Source: Glandiceps talaboti (taxonomy: Eukaryota; Hemichordata; Enteropneusta; Spengelidae). From it: DNA of 64,000 nucleotides. Each line of letters begins with the position of its first letter. Position 1 is the first letter of the stretch. The translations under genes were made by a program, and so were the position numbers. The notes below the pieces were generated by a model that had not been told where the DNA came from, did not search any database, and was given only the letters and a program-made list of their open reading frames with translations. Where the stretch lies: the NCBI RefSeq assembly GCF_964340395.1, contig NC_135550.1, positions 11,510,408 to 11,574,407 of the forward strand, in the 5' to 3' direction. This document shows, piece after piece, positions 33,404-45,582 of the stretch.

Positions 33404-35204
33404 ATTTATGGTTTATATTTTTATATTTATAATCTTCAATGATGTCGGTGATGGATATAAAAACATATCGAGACATATCCTGCCATGATGCTATCCATTG
33501 GTTTCACAACCTGCATCAACTGTAGATGAAATGGAGGGCTACATTTATACAAATTTGCTTTTCATCTTTGTGGGAATGAAATGTAAAAAAAAAAAAAAAT
33601 TACCAAATGCCACTCATGAAAAAAATGAAAGCTAGTGATAGAATTAACAGTAAAACAGTAGAAAAGTTGTGAACTATGTCTTGTCATTTTAACAAACAAA
33701 ATTGTTGACAGATTCAAGTTTGATATTATAATATTGTAATATTGATATCAAACAAAGAAAAGAGAATTCTGTGTTTACAATTTTTACATCGTAATTTTCA
33801 ATATGAGAATATTGTTTACATGTAGTTTGCAAATGTGATATTTATAAAATTGAAAGGTAAACTAATATTATGGTTTCAATCTTCTAGTAACTTTGTAAAA
33901 AATAACCATTTATATATTAACATTTAATTATATAAGCTATAGTATTTTAGTCGGCTTGATATATAATATTGATTTACAGTAGAATTTGCCTTGGGAACAA
34001 ATTTCCCTGAAAATCAAAGTATTTCAATTCCATCCAAACTTTGCCATGGGAAAGCTTGTTTCTTCCTTTTGATATGATCAAAGAAATTTTGGGGTTACCT
34101 TCCTGTTTTCAAGGAAATCAACAGTTTCTTAGTTTCCCATTGAATTAAAACCATATTCGGAGGCCATATTGAATTCTAAAATGACTAAAATTTTTAGATC
34201 ATTTTGAGCTTTGAAGACTTTATTTTTGAGGCACTTTGACATATTTCTTATTATCTTCTTTGGGTAGTAGTGTAAAAATGGGTTTTGTAACAATATAAAT
34301 TGTGATATGAAATATACTTCGTTATATATAATTTTTTTATATCATAATAATCCTAACCCTATGGCCAATGTCACATTGAAAATTTGTGACCATAAATCAT
34401 TAAAAATTAATAACTACAAAATTAGTTTTGTGGAAAGAAATTGTTAAAAGATATTTACTTTTCATGTTAAACATGACAACTTATTACTGAATAATGCCAA
34501 TAATATTTTTCATATCAGGTGTCACCTGCAGTAGTCTTTTTGAGGTGTTCATTTGCATAACAAATGTTTTACTTAATATGGGTATATTCGAGTGGGAACA
34601 TTTTTTATATGAAGAGTTTGTACATCTATCTAAGATAGACTCTTACGGAGCAATAACCGATTTTCTTCATTCACAGTTATTTTAGTGTAATAACTTTCTT
34701 AGATTTCAATGTTGGTGACGTAACACATTATTTAGAATCAGCGTGACTTCTGAAAACAAGTAAGCATGAAGCACTTTTTATTGTCTTTGATGAATTATAT
34801 TTTTTATGATAATAAAACAGATAGATTAAGTTACTGTTCATAATGTGAACATAATACAAGACACTGTTCAGATTAAAGAATAATATTTAAACAAAGTTCG
34901 GACTATAGTAATCTTTCACATATAGTGCTTTGAGTTGTGTAAGGTTTTTCCACGAAGTGAAATGTTTTCTTGTGGGAAAAGATAGCAAATAATGTCATAT
35001 GTAGGCTATGAAATATAGTCATTAAATTTGAATGTTGATAGTAAAATAATTGTAGGTATTAATGTCATCTGATATTTTGTTTGTGACACTAACCTTGAAA
35101 ATAGTCATGAAATAGTTCTTGTTAGATGACTAAGGGCCAAGCAAGCTAAGAGTTTCACAAAGCTTGTCAAACAGACAAAACATTCCTCATAAGTAATGAG
35201 AACC
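33404..35204. other. Intergenic, no recognised gene
   Basis: AT-rich sequence after the XDH copy A 3' UTR with short homopolymers. Only short chance frames. Confidence 0.5.
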
Positions 35205-35592
35205 CTCAGTCATGTAACAAGTATTTACAGAAGAAATTATGTTGCTTTGGTGTTTCATCCATGAGACATGATGTGTTCATAAAAAAGATTGATGCAATTC
35301 AATTCTAGACTAACAATAACAGAGAATCACTGAAGTAATAAAGCATTGCTATTCTTTTACAGTGCAGGCTTCTACTCAAAACAGACGAAAATGATTATTT
35401 TAATGGCTTCTTAAGTTTATTTTCTAAGCATATCAAGTTGGCTACTTCTATATCCCCACTGTGCACGGCACCTATGAAATTGTTTCTTTTGCATTAGAAG
35501 TTGTCAGAGTGTGTGTATTTAATGTCACATGAGTGAAACACCAAGGCAACATCATTTCTCCTTATTACATTTTACCCGCCTGATGACTGTAT
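35205..35592. mobile_element. Foldback repeat
   Basis: Arms with TGTTGCTTTGGTGTTTCAT and the complement GTGAAACACCAAGGCAACAT lie about 260 bases apart; outer arms share CAGTCAT(C/G) and GTAATAAGG-like sequence. Confidence 0.55.
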
Positions 35593-36224
35593 TTTAGTGT
35601 AATCTGGAAAATCTGTGTAGGTGAGTATAACACCAAAATTAAACATATTAAAATATTTTTTCAAAGACTTGAGATCAATAATGATGATGTCAAATATTTT
35701 TAAAGTAAACTAGAAAAATTGTAATTAAAAAAAAAACATTTGCATTGTGGTTTCATGACATAATGTGTGTGCCATAACTCACAACAATCAGAATTTGGTT
35801 TTAAGTTTAACTGTATTTTAAAAGTTAGAATTAGGTGGGGAAAAAAAAGAGAATTGTTTTTAGTCAGTGCACACATCACTTTAATACCCTCACATTGGTC
35901 TTTTTTCTCTGTTTGTCCAGCCCATGCAGTCTGCAGATCTGGGAGGAAAGCACAAAAATAACCCCCCTATATTAATTACTGCTTCAGTAAAGACAACTGC
36001 AGAGCCAACCATGAACAAACAAATGACGTCTGCCCCATATACACACTGAAAACCGTCATAAATAGTAGATTGAGTAACATGATTATTGAGAACTAAAACA
36101 AATCATGTCATTGCACCACTTTAGACAAAATGCCCTGATCAGAAACCATTCTTTTCACTTTTTGGGGGGCCCAACACAAGTTTTAATTTCTTGTCAAGTT
36201 AAGGAGCAATTTTGATTATATAAT

Positions 36225-36360
36225 TGTTAGTATTATGCGCTTATTGCCTGGCCTTATTTGGGCATTAGTAGACATCTATTACCCTCAGGGATGTTGTGTA
36301 GCTACTATATGTCGAGGCTGAAAGTCTACTAGTGTCCACATAAAGCCAGGCAGTGAGTGT
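36225..36360. mobile_element. Short foldback element
   Basis: Arms TTGCCTGGCCTTATTTGGGC / GTGTCCACATAAAGCCAGGC with CATTAGTAGAC / GTCTACTAGTG inside. About 135 bases. Confidence 0.6.
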
Positions 36361-36524
36361 TTTATATAACAGAGTATTTTCTGGCTGAATGAAGAAAACT
36401 ATTGGAGAATAACAAAACTATACTAACGCCAGTAATATCAAAAGAAAGATTGGGGAAAGTAATGGTAACTTTGAACGTTTTGACTCACATTTTGAACACA
36501 GCAGAACCTATGATGTAGACATGT

Positions 36525-37130
36525 GTTGTAATATGAATTGGGTATTCGGTCACTAAGGTGCAATTTAAACAGAAAGAAGTTATTTGAGAAAGTCTGATGA
36601 TCATGTTCAAAACTGCAGTTGTAATAATTTTGTTTTCTACAAAGAAATATGCGAATGTAAGTCATTGCATATGCAAATGATATGGTAAATTTGAATTGGG
36701 CATTTGATCACAATAAAATGCAATTTAAGAAAGTAAGATATTTGAAAAGCTCTGAACTACACTTGTTTTGTATTGTAGTACACATAAATATGCTAATGTA
36801 ATTCATTTCACATGCAAATGATATCGTAATTTGAATTGGGCATTAGATTACTAAGATGCAATTTAAACAAAGAAAGATATTTTTTGAGAAAGTTCAAAAC
36901 TACTTTCAATAGTTTTGTATTCAACTACATAGAAATATGCTAATGTTATGGTAATATGAATTGGGCATTCGATTTCTAAGATGCAATTTCAACAAAGAAA
37001 GTTATTTGAGAAAGTTCGATGATCATGTTGGAAACCACACTTGTAATGTTTCTTTAATTTACAAAGAAACAGAAATATGCTAATGTAAATTGCACATTCA
37101 AATTAACATTAAAATGAAAAATGATAATAA
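36525..37130. repeat. Tandem array, about five units of 120 bases
   Basis: Units share TTTGAATTGGGCATT, AAGATGCAATTTAAACA, TTTGAGAAAGT and AGAAATATGCTAATGTA. Units have diverged. Confidence 0.75.
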
Positions 37131-37186
37131 GAAAATGTACTATTCAAGTTTAAGCCCCATAGCTGCCAAGATGGTGTTAAGTAACA

Positions 37187-37632
37187 GTGCTCGAAATAAA
37201 GGTGTTTTACTTGTCCTGGGCAAGTGACATGAAGCATCGGGCAAATCATTTAGAAAGTACTTGTCCCAATGGACAAGTAGAATTTCTCATGATTTTCAAT
37301 TTTAAAACCTCTGCTTACTCATTCTAATGTAAGTAAAAATTACCTGTACCTGTAGAAACTTTCAAAGTTATATTTGAACATATGAATGGAAGCATATGAA
37401 TGATTACTGAAATCAGATTTCCTGAGTTTACTTGAACTAGAAGTTGCGTTATAATAACTTCCTTGGTAGCACAAACTGGTCAAAAGGGACGTCAATAGTA
37501 TGGACACCGTCAATACTATTTATAAAAAAAGCATCCACTTTGTGGACAAACACTTTCTAATTTGGACAAGTGTTTTATAATTTCTACTTGTCCAGTGGGC
37601 AAGAAAATTTGTTTAATTATTTAGAGCTCTTA
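37187..37632. repeat. Inverted dispersed repeat with CTTGTCCAnTGGACAAG
   Basis: The left end (GTGCTCGAAATAAAGGTG, TTACTTGTCCTGGGCAAGTG) and right end (CTACTTGTCCAGTGGGCAAG, TTATTTAGAGCTCTT) are inverted relatives. No coding sequence. Confidence 0.55.
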
Positions 37633-38235
37633 GTAAGGGTTCTGTTCTCATTTGACAGTGATATTCAAAAAGAAACCTGCACCAACATCTCACATCAAGG
37701 ACTTGCAGGAATGCCTTGTAATACACATTTTTTGAAAAAAAGAACAATTTGTCAATTAGAGAACCTTTCTTCAACCAATCATTTCATTATCCATAAACTT
37801 GCTACCAAAATCGTATTTGATTGACATTTTCCTTGGAAATTTTTTTTTTTTCACAAAGAGATCTTTCTGCTCATGTACCAATAGTTATAGAAGCGCGACC
37901 CCTGAAATAATATCTCGCATGTAGAGACATATTCATAGCTGCATCATTAAATGAGGTAGATTAACTATTTATAATCTCATTTCAGAGGGATATTCAGCAG
38001 CCTTCAACTGATTTAATACCATAGTCAAAAGTTCACAAGAAGTTCACATGAACATGAAAACAATAAGATATCATGGTAGATATTTGAGTATCTGTGATGT
38101 TTTTTATGTCATCAATATACTGATATGATTGGCTGTGGGAGAATAACATGGAAGCAATAATAAAATAGTGCTTTAGGCATTAGAGTATGTGTATTTGTCA
38201 TCAATATGCTCACTGTGAGAGAACATTGTTGAAGT

Positions 38236-38264
38236 AAATGAATGAATGAATGAATGAATGAATG
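38236..38264. repeat. (GAAT)n microsatellite
   Basis: Seven GAAT units. The 37633-39206 stretch around it shows nothing else recognisable. Confidence 0.9.
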
Positions 38265-39206
38265 CGAGGTATATATATGCAAAACCAATAACAACATCAA
38301 CAACCCACAAATATCCAAAACTTAATATCACTTGCAGACTTGTTCATTTGCATTGTGGTGATATTCAATAATGTAAAGTGTACAATCTGCCACAATAAAA
38401 GTTATTATTTTCAAACGTTTATCATATAGTACCTTGAAAATACTGGCTGACAATGTCATCTCACAAGCACTTCCGTCTGTACAATGTAACAGTGAAATGC
38501 ACATGTGTACATGACATACACACACAGGCACACTTTGTATGGGAAAAAAATACAATTATGTCATTTTATTAGCCCAACCTATGGTTATAATGAGACCTTG
38601 ACCAATATTTTCAAGGGTGAAATAGCCAAAATTTGCGTGTATTTCGACGATAAATTCAAGAAGTCAAATACACAAAGACTACATTTAACCTTAATAGCTC
38701 AGACCACTGTACAAAATATACATGCAACTTGGTGATTTCCATTGTACTTGGGTTTGCCACTGTTCGAAGATGCGATTAATGACACGCCACCGCCACCAGT
38801 GTGATGTCAAGCTGATTTTATATACGTGGGGTGAAGCAAGACTTGCCCAGCTGTCCTGAGACCATGATCTGGCCGTACCGCGAGACATGACATCATACCG
38901 TGTTTCTCAAGATGTGAGGAACGTCTTCTGCCGAAAAGTTATACTTATCTGAATTCCAAGACGCTGATCATTACATGTACATTATTTCATAACGCTGGCC
39001 CATATAATACACATGTGAGCGCAACTATAAATATGATGAAGTGTAGAATTAAGTCAAATACAAATTGAAGTCACAAGTTTGTCTATAGTCTGAGGTTTAA
39101 TACGAATCTTACTCGAATGGCATTAAATTGTAAGCATGTGTAGACCATGCAAAAATCGCTATCATGTACAATATGATGTACAAATTGATCAATAATAATC
39201 ACCAGA

Positions 39207-41588
39207 TTTAAACTGAATGCCTTCTGTAAGGGCAAAATCGTAGTTTTGGGTCTACACTAAGTTACATCATCAATCTTTAAATGGCACATGTACGTCTTTA
39301 CCATAAATGCATGTACTAAATTATCTGAAATTTAAAGTTTGCATTCTAAAGATGTATCGAACTTATTGAAATGATGACTTATGGAAATTACACATCACAA
39401 TTGAAAAGTACATCAATCACGTATGATTTGCTATGGTTGATGGATATAACAAGTTAAACAGACAACTGCCGGCGCCTGGGACCCTATTTTGCATATGATT
39501 GACTGTATGTTTGGAAGTGGAAAACTTGTGATGACTCACTGGCAAGTAATCACCAAAGTATAAACATTCCCTATATCTGGGTTTTTCACATGCAAATATC
39601 ACATATTTGAATACTCCTGAATGACACACAATCTAAGCAGCTGTTTGCAGGGGAATTTGTGTCATTTGGAAAGTTTTTTTTTATGCTATGAAACAAACAG
39701 ACTGATTTTCAACTAATTTGTGTATCAAGTTACCATCCTACGACATTCACAAACAATTTGTACATGATACATGACCTGTGTGTTTTTCGGAGCACAGAAA
39801 AAATGCTGAAAACAAGACCCAGAAGCTAGTGCTTTGTACACAGCAGTTTGAATTTCCTGCATTTGAATAGATTAGCCAAAATCCTCTTTATATAGGGCAG
39901 TTCTGTGTTTAAATGAAATTTGAAGTTTGCATTCTTAAGACATAGCCTAATAACCGAAAATAACTTATTGTGCAAATTACTCATTAAAATTAAAAACTAT
40001 GCCATTAGGCTTTAGAGGACATGTGTGCATTCTCATGGGTGATGTATGTGCTAATTTATATGGAATTTGAAGCATGCATTCCTTCCAAAGATATAACCTA
40101 ATTACTGAAGATAATTAATACTTCAAATTACTAATTAAAAGTAAAAGCTACTACAAGAGACCTCATGTGTGCATTGTTATGGTTGACATATGTACCAAAT
40201 TAAATGAAATTTGAAAGACTAATTACCGAAAATCACTAATTATGCAAATTACTCATTAAAACTAAAAAACTATGCAAACAGGCTTATTGGATATTAAAGT
40301 GTGCTTTGTTAAGGTTGATATATGTACCATATTATATGAAATTTGAAGCTTGGATTCTTCAGAAACACCGTAATTACCGAAAATCATTAATTATTCATTT
40401 TTTTCATTTAAACTATAAAAGTGCATCAACACATTTTATATGACATAATATGTGCTTTACGGTTAACGTGTGTAATACATTATATTTAAACTGATGTATG
40501 CATTCTTAACATTTAGCCTGACAACGGAAAATAATTAATTATTCAAATTATTAATTAAAACTAAGCTATATCAACAAACTTTTAGAACATATGTGCTTTG
40601 TTATGATGTACTAAATTATATTGAAATGAAGAATGCAGTCTTAAGATATAGCCTAATTACCGAAAATAATTAATTATGCAAATTATCCATGAAATCTTTA
40701 AGATAAATCAACAAACTTTCTAATGATTAATGCATGTATCAAAATATATTGAATTTCAAGTGCTTTGTCCAAAGATATAACCTAATTAATAACCAGATTT
40801 AAACTGAATGCCTCCCATAAGGGAATCACTACTTTTATAGCAGATATGCACTCTGTTATGTTTAACGTATGTACTAAATTGTATTGAAATTGAAGTATGC
40901 AGTCGTAAGATATAGCCTAATTACCAAGAATCATTAATTATGCAAATTATTCATTAACACTGAACGGTACATCAACAAGCTTTACAGGACATATGCGATC
41001 GTTATGATTAACATGTGTACTGAATTTATATATAAATTGAAGTATGTATTCTTAAGCTATAGGCTAATTACCGAAAATCATTAATTATGCAAATTAGTCA
41101 TTAACAGTGTAAAGTACACCAACAAACTTGATAGGACATATGTGTTTTGTTATGCTTAACATATGTACTAAATTATATTGAATTTGAAGTGTGCATTCTT
41201 AAGATATAGCCTAATTACCAAAGATAATTAATTATTCAAATTATTCATTAACACTGTAAGGTATATCAACAAATTTTATAGGACAAATGTATGTTATGTT
41301 TAACGAATAAACTAAATTATAATGAAATTAAGAATGCAGTCTGAAGATTTTGCTGAATTAGTTGATTTCATTGACATGCAAATTTCCCTAATTAACAAGA
41401 ACATATCTCGCTCAAAAACTAATCAGGTCTAGCCATTACCCCGAACATTATAGGTACTAAATTTCATTATAATTGAGCCGGCCGTTTTTAAGAAAATGGT
41501 GACACAGACAGACAGACACACAGACAGACACACACACACACACAGACATCCCCTTTTAATACCTCCTGTACCCTTGCGGGAGGTAAAA
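39207..41588. mobile_element. Satellite-like transposon with inverted ends
   Basis: The left end ACTGAATGCCTTCTGTAAGGG and right end CCCTTGCGGGAGGTA are inverted relatives. Inside are about 15 diverged units with ACCGAAAATCATTAATTATG and CAAATTACTCATTAAAACTA. A second left end lies inside at about 40800 (ACTGAATGCCTCCCATAAGGG). The right part ends in CAGACAGACA and CA runs. A shorter copy is at 55935-56985. Confidence 0.65.
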
Positions 41589-41988
41589 ATCATTAACTAC
41601 ATATATGCAAATGACCATATGAAAGATGTGTAACAAGTTTCATTAGAATCGATGCAGTTTTTTTTAGATATCGTGTCCACAGACTCACACACACACACAC
41701 ACACACACACAGATGCATAACATAACTTCCCCCTTGGGGGAGGAAAAAATCATGAACACAAATGTAAGTTTAACAAATACCACTAAAGTTTTGACAAAAA
41801 CATGAATAGACATTGACGAATATAGTCACGTAACATTTACGAATAAAAAATTAATTATTAGCATAAAAAACCCGATTTTACTGAAACTAATATGATTTTT
41901 TTGCATGAAAATGTATTTTATTGAATATTGCAACACATGGCCTGCCATAGTCTTGCAGTCTTCTCTATTGCTCTGGATGAAACATAAG

Positions 41989-41994
41989 TTTATT
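41989..41994 (-). terminator. AATAAA polyadenylation signal of the GNAT gene
   Basis: TTTATT on the + strand (AATAAA on -) lies about 32 bases past the stop codon; a second copy is at 41917-41922. Confidence 0.5.
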
Positions 41995-42025
41995 GTTTTC
42001 GTATGTAAAGCTGAACACTTTCTTC

Positions 42026-42907
42026 TTACTGTCCACAAGAAAGATCACTTCGTGTACAACGTATAGACTTGTAGACCCAGCCTGTGTTTTTGTCTTTGTT
42101 TATTCCGAATCCCAACTTTTCATGCATATGAATGGAGGGTTTATTTGAAGCTGAAATTATCACATATGGCATGTTGCCAATTTCAAGTGAGTGTTTCAAT
42201 AACTTTGTGATCAGTGCACTGGCAAGACCTTGTTGTCTGTATTCAGGTAAAGTATATTCATAACCAATATCCCCTTTAGGTTTCATTGCTACCCATGAAA
42301 CTGGTTCGTTGTTACTGTTGTAAAAGGCTAAGCTTGTCATATGTTGAATAAGGTTGGTGAAATGCGATATAGGAGGAACTGGCCAGTATTGCCTATTTTC
42401 CTGAAGTAATACTGCATGGTGGCTTTGCAGTGGTGCCATTGTCATCCCCATCGGAAGTGACTTGCTAGCGACGACTTGAAGGGCTCTTTGTCCTTGGTCA
42501 CACAGTGTGTAGATGAGGTAATCTGATGTGCCACATAAGAAAGATTGTTTTCTCTTGATATCTTCAAGTATTTGTTGTTGGTTTTGTGGCGCCGCTATCA
42601 TCTCAATATGAATGGGGTTACATGTCCAGTCCACCGTGTCCTCTAGTAGAATTCCCGGCATATCACTGACTGACGCACAGCAGTAGTAGGTTCTCCCTGT
42701 TGGAAGGGTATCATACGTACCACATGAACAAAGCACGGTGGTCACATTCTCCATGTTGTCACTGTCTGTGTATATATCAATGGAAGGCCATACCTTGTTG
42801 GTTTTGTTATGGTTGACAAGCTGGTAGATAGGTAGAGCATCTGGCAACCATTTCGTTAGTGTCTTGAGAAGTAATGGAACGGCAGGAGCAGTTATTCTGT
42901 ACGCCAT
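42026..42907 (-). CDS. Glycine N-acyltransferase-like GNAT protein (single exon)
   Basis: An uninterrupted 293-residue ORF from ATG to TAA. The C-terminal half has the GNAT fold signature: beta strands around residues 201-220 (EPVSWVAMKPKGDIGYEYTL), the acyl-CoA pyrophosphate loop RQQGLA at about 224-229, and NKPSIHMHEKLGF at about 255-267. The N-terminal half fits the GLYAT-like domain. Such enzymes move an acyl group from acyl-CoA to glycine or another amine; GLYAT itself is mitochondrial, but no targeting signal is clear here. Length is close to the usual 290-300 residues. Lack of introns beside an intron-rich gene may mean retroposition, though no target duplication or poly(A) tract was found. 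Substrate unknown. Confidence 0.8.
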   Translation of the reverse strand: MAYRITAPAVPLLLKTLTKWLPDALPIYQLVNHNKTNKVWPSIDIYTDSDNMENVTTVLCSCGTYDTLPTGRTYYCCASVSDMPGILLEDTVDWTCNPIHIEMIAAPQNQQQILEDIKRKQSFLCGTSDYLIYTLCDQGQRALQVVASKSLPMGMTMAPLQSHHAVLLQENRQYWPVPPISHFTNLIQHMTSLAFYNSNNEPVSWVAMKPKGDIGYEYTLPEYRQQGLASALITKLLKHSLEIGNMPYVIISASNKPSIHMHEKLGFGINKDKNTGWVYKSIRCTRSDLSCGQ

Positions 42908-44189
42908 TGTGCTACACGCTGATCCTGAGATGTGTGTACATATACGTACGTGTATGTATTCATAGGTTGTAAAATGTAGGTTACACAGAGGTCAAGACCT
43001 CTGCAGATGAGGGCAGAGCGACACGACGTATCAGTGTGTCTGGTAAATTGTTAACCAAAAGTTCATTGCTTCACATGTATAAAGCTCTTTAGACAGGAAC
43101 ATTAACCCTATCCTATGAGAAGTGTGATTGTCCATTCACTGACATACAAACTATTCATGGTCTAGTAACCAAAAGTTCTAGGATATCTGTCTGATTGAGT
43201 GAACTATAACCATAGATTAATTCAGCTAATTCAGCTATCAAATACAATATTAGAAATGGAGTTAATATAATTGTAAACCGATGTCAATATTCATGTACAC
43301 ACATTGACCAGTTTGCACTCTTCAAGGCACTTGTTTGTCCTGTTCATAATTATTCAGTTTAATCATGGCACTGACTCAATCCTCCCTCCCTTCATGACCT
43401 AACTGCTAATTTAAGAAAATGTTTTTTTTTGAACAAATTTTGATTTTACTTGTAGTATACAGTCACTCAATGATGGATACTCAATTTAAGCTATTCCCAG
43501 GGAGATGTAAAATCTAATTTTCCTCATAACTTTACACTGTGTCTGTACTGTAGACGTCCTAGCTACAGAAATTAGGTAGCCCTTTACTAGATAATCATTA
43601 AACAAGTCTGTGTTTATAATTTTATTTGTTTAATCAGTCATTCACATAATATATTCTGCAAGAATCCTGAGTAATATTGTGTTCACCTTGGAATATATTT
43701 CATTCTTGGTAGTAAAACATTAGCACTACAAAGTTGGGTTTCACATCTAACCTGGCAACATGTATTAAACTTGGTGATGGTGGTATCCGAGAACAAGTGA
43801 AACACAAACACAGAAAGGCTATTTTTGATAAGAAGACGTGTACATGTAGTTCATACATAGGATGGCTCTGCCAAGTAACAGTTCAGTAGTTTGTAAGTGT
43901 ATGATAAATCAACACATAATAGGGGCAAGGTCAATAGTTAAAAAACTAAATTCTTTTAGTAAGGCCTCAGACCCCCTTCCCCCACCCCTTCTAGCTAAAT
44001 TGGTCAAAATCTAAATTGTTGCACACAGCACAATCAATTTCACATCAGTATGTAGTACTATGTAGTGCTATGAATACAAAGCCAGTATGTTGTGAGGTAA
44101 AAATTGCTCTTTTATTGGCACTAATGCATTTTAGTGCCATGCATTTATTATATGTATAACAAAATTCTTCCATTTTTCAATTTGACATT
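42908..44189. other. Intergenic upstream of the GNAT gene
   Basis: AT-rich sequence. No promoter elements could be assigned with confidence and no gene seen. Confidence 0.4.
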
Positions 44190-44880
44190 GTTAGAAATGG
44201 TGTATTTAAAGTAAATGTAAATAAAAGTGAAGCCATGTGGATTGGAAATAGAACAGCAGGAGAAAAGGAAAATCACTGGGTGTGAAAGGGCCAGGTTGTC
44301 CTTTCAAAATAGTGGGTTTTTATGTATCATATGACAAAAAGAAAGCACTTGAGTTAAATTTGGCAGGGCCTATAGAAAAACTGATATGCAGTCTAAATTT
44401 CTGTAAATGTAGAGATCTAACCACGCTTGCCAAGATTCAATAATTAAGAGTATGGCTATCAGTAGAATTCAATACATGTATGTGATGAATAACATGGTTG
44501 ATGTCCCACCCAGTGATTTGAAAGTAACACGTTAATTTATAAGTTTTGGTGGAATGGTCCAGATAAAATAGCAAGGCAGACATGAAACATTGATAAAGCT
44601 GGAATGTCAATGCCTGATATAAAAGCCTTCTTATTAATTGGATAATAAAATATTGTGATCCCAATACAAATCATCCATTGAAATTGTTTCTGGAGAGAGA
44701 ATTAGAAAAGGTTGGTGGTATTGAATTACTTCTGAGATGTAATTTTAATATTAAAATGTTACCAGTGAAGTCTTCAGGCATCTTTAGAAATATGTTACAG
44801 GTATGGTCAGAAACTAAAAATCCAATCAACAAAAAAATTATATATATTAGAACAAATAATAATAGGAACTAGACTAACTA
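44190..44880 (+). pseudogene. Decayed LINE (L1-like) ORF2 C-terminal remnant
   Basis: Broken frames give VNVNKSEAMWIGNRTAG, VSYDKKKALELNLAGPIEKL, RDLTTLAKIQ, FWWNGPDKIARQT and KAGMSMPDIKAF in order. This matches the thumb region of L1-like LINE reverse transcriptases (KTEAMWLG, WxxRxLTLxGK, FxWNGxxxKI, GGLxxPDI). Several stops and frameshifts; no ends were found. Confidence 0.65.
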
Positions 44881-45531
44881 AATACATGGACATTGAATAA
44901 TTAATATCTAGACACAGGCTAGGTCTGGCATTTCCACTCACAGTGTTTGTTACATTTTATTTCAAAGTGTATCTCACCCTAGATTGGTTATGTGTTGTGC
45001 GCAATTCAACATTCAGGTCAATGGAGGCACAGATTTTAGAGTCGGTCAGTTTTTATGGTATTTCTTTTCTTATGTGTTACGTGTACAGCTACATGTACAC
45101 ATGCAAATTTATATACACATGATGACACAGTGCAACTCATGGCGTGCAATATGTTAAACATGGCCACAGTGCAGGCTACCATAGCAATGGATTGCATTAT
45201 GGCAGGACATGTCTTGATATGTTTGATAACTCTAAACGTCATCACTGAAGATTAAAAATAACAAAATATAAACTTGTTATCTTTTTGTTTGATTCAAATC
45301 ATACACTAACTTCAAATGTTGCACATATCCTGTCAGACTATGATAGCAATGCCTAACTCAGTTCACAAATCTTCTATAGTTCCTCTTCTGGTCTGTCAGA
45401 CTACCACATCAAAGACTTTGAAGTTTTCTTCATTTGCATTTTCTCCTTCCTCCGACTTTCACATTATTGTTTGTTTGTTTGTTTGTTTTGATAGCTTGAA
45501 TACGTCTTTATGTGTATTATGGCACGTCGCA

Positions 45532-45582
45532 TTAAATTCGTACAAACCATGGTGTAAATGTGCCAGGTTTACCTGCAGGAAA
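45532..45582 (-). CDS. XDH-like copy B, last exon with stop
   Basis: Encodes [16 protein letters not shown] then TAA; two residues differ from copy A. Homology continues into the 3' UTR to about 45.34 kb. Confidence 0.9.
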   Translation of the reverse strand, partial: FPAGKPGTFTPWFVRI

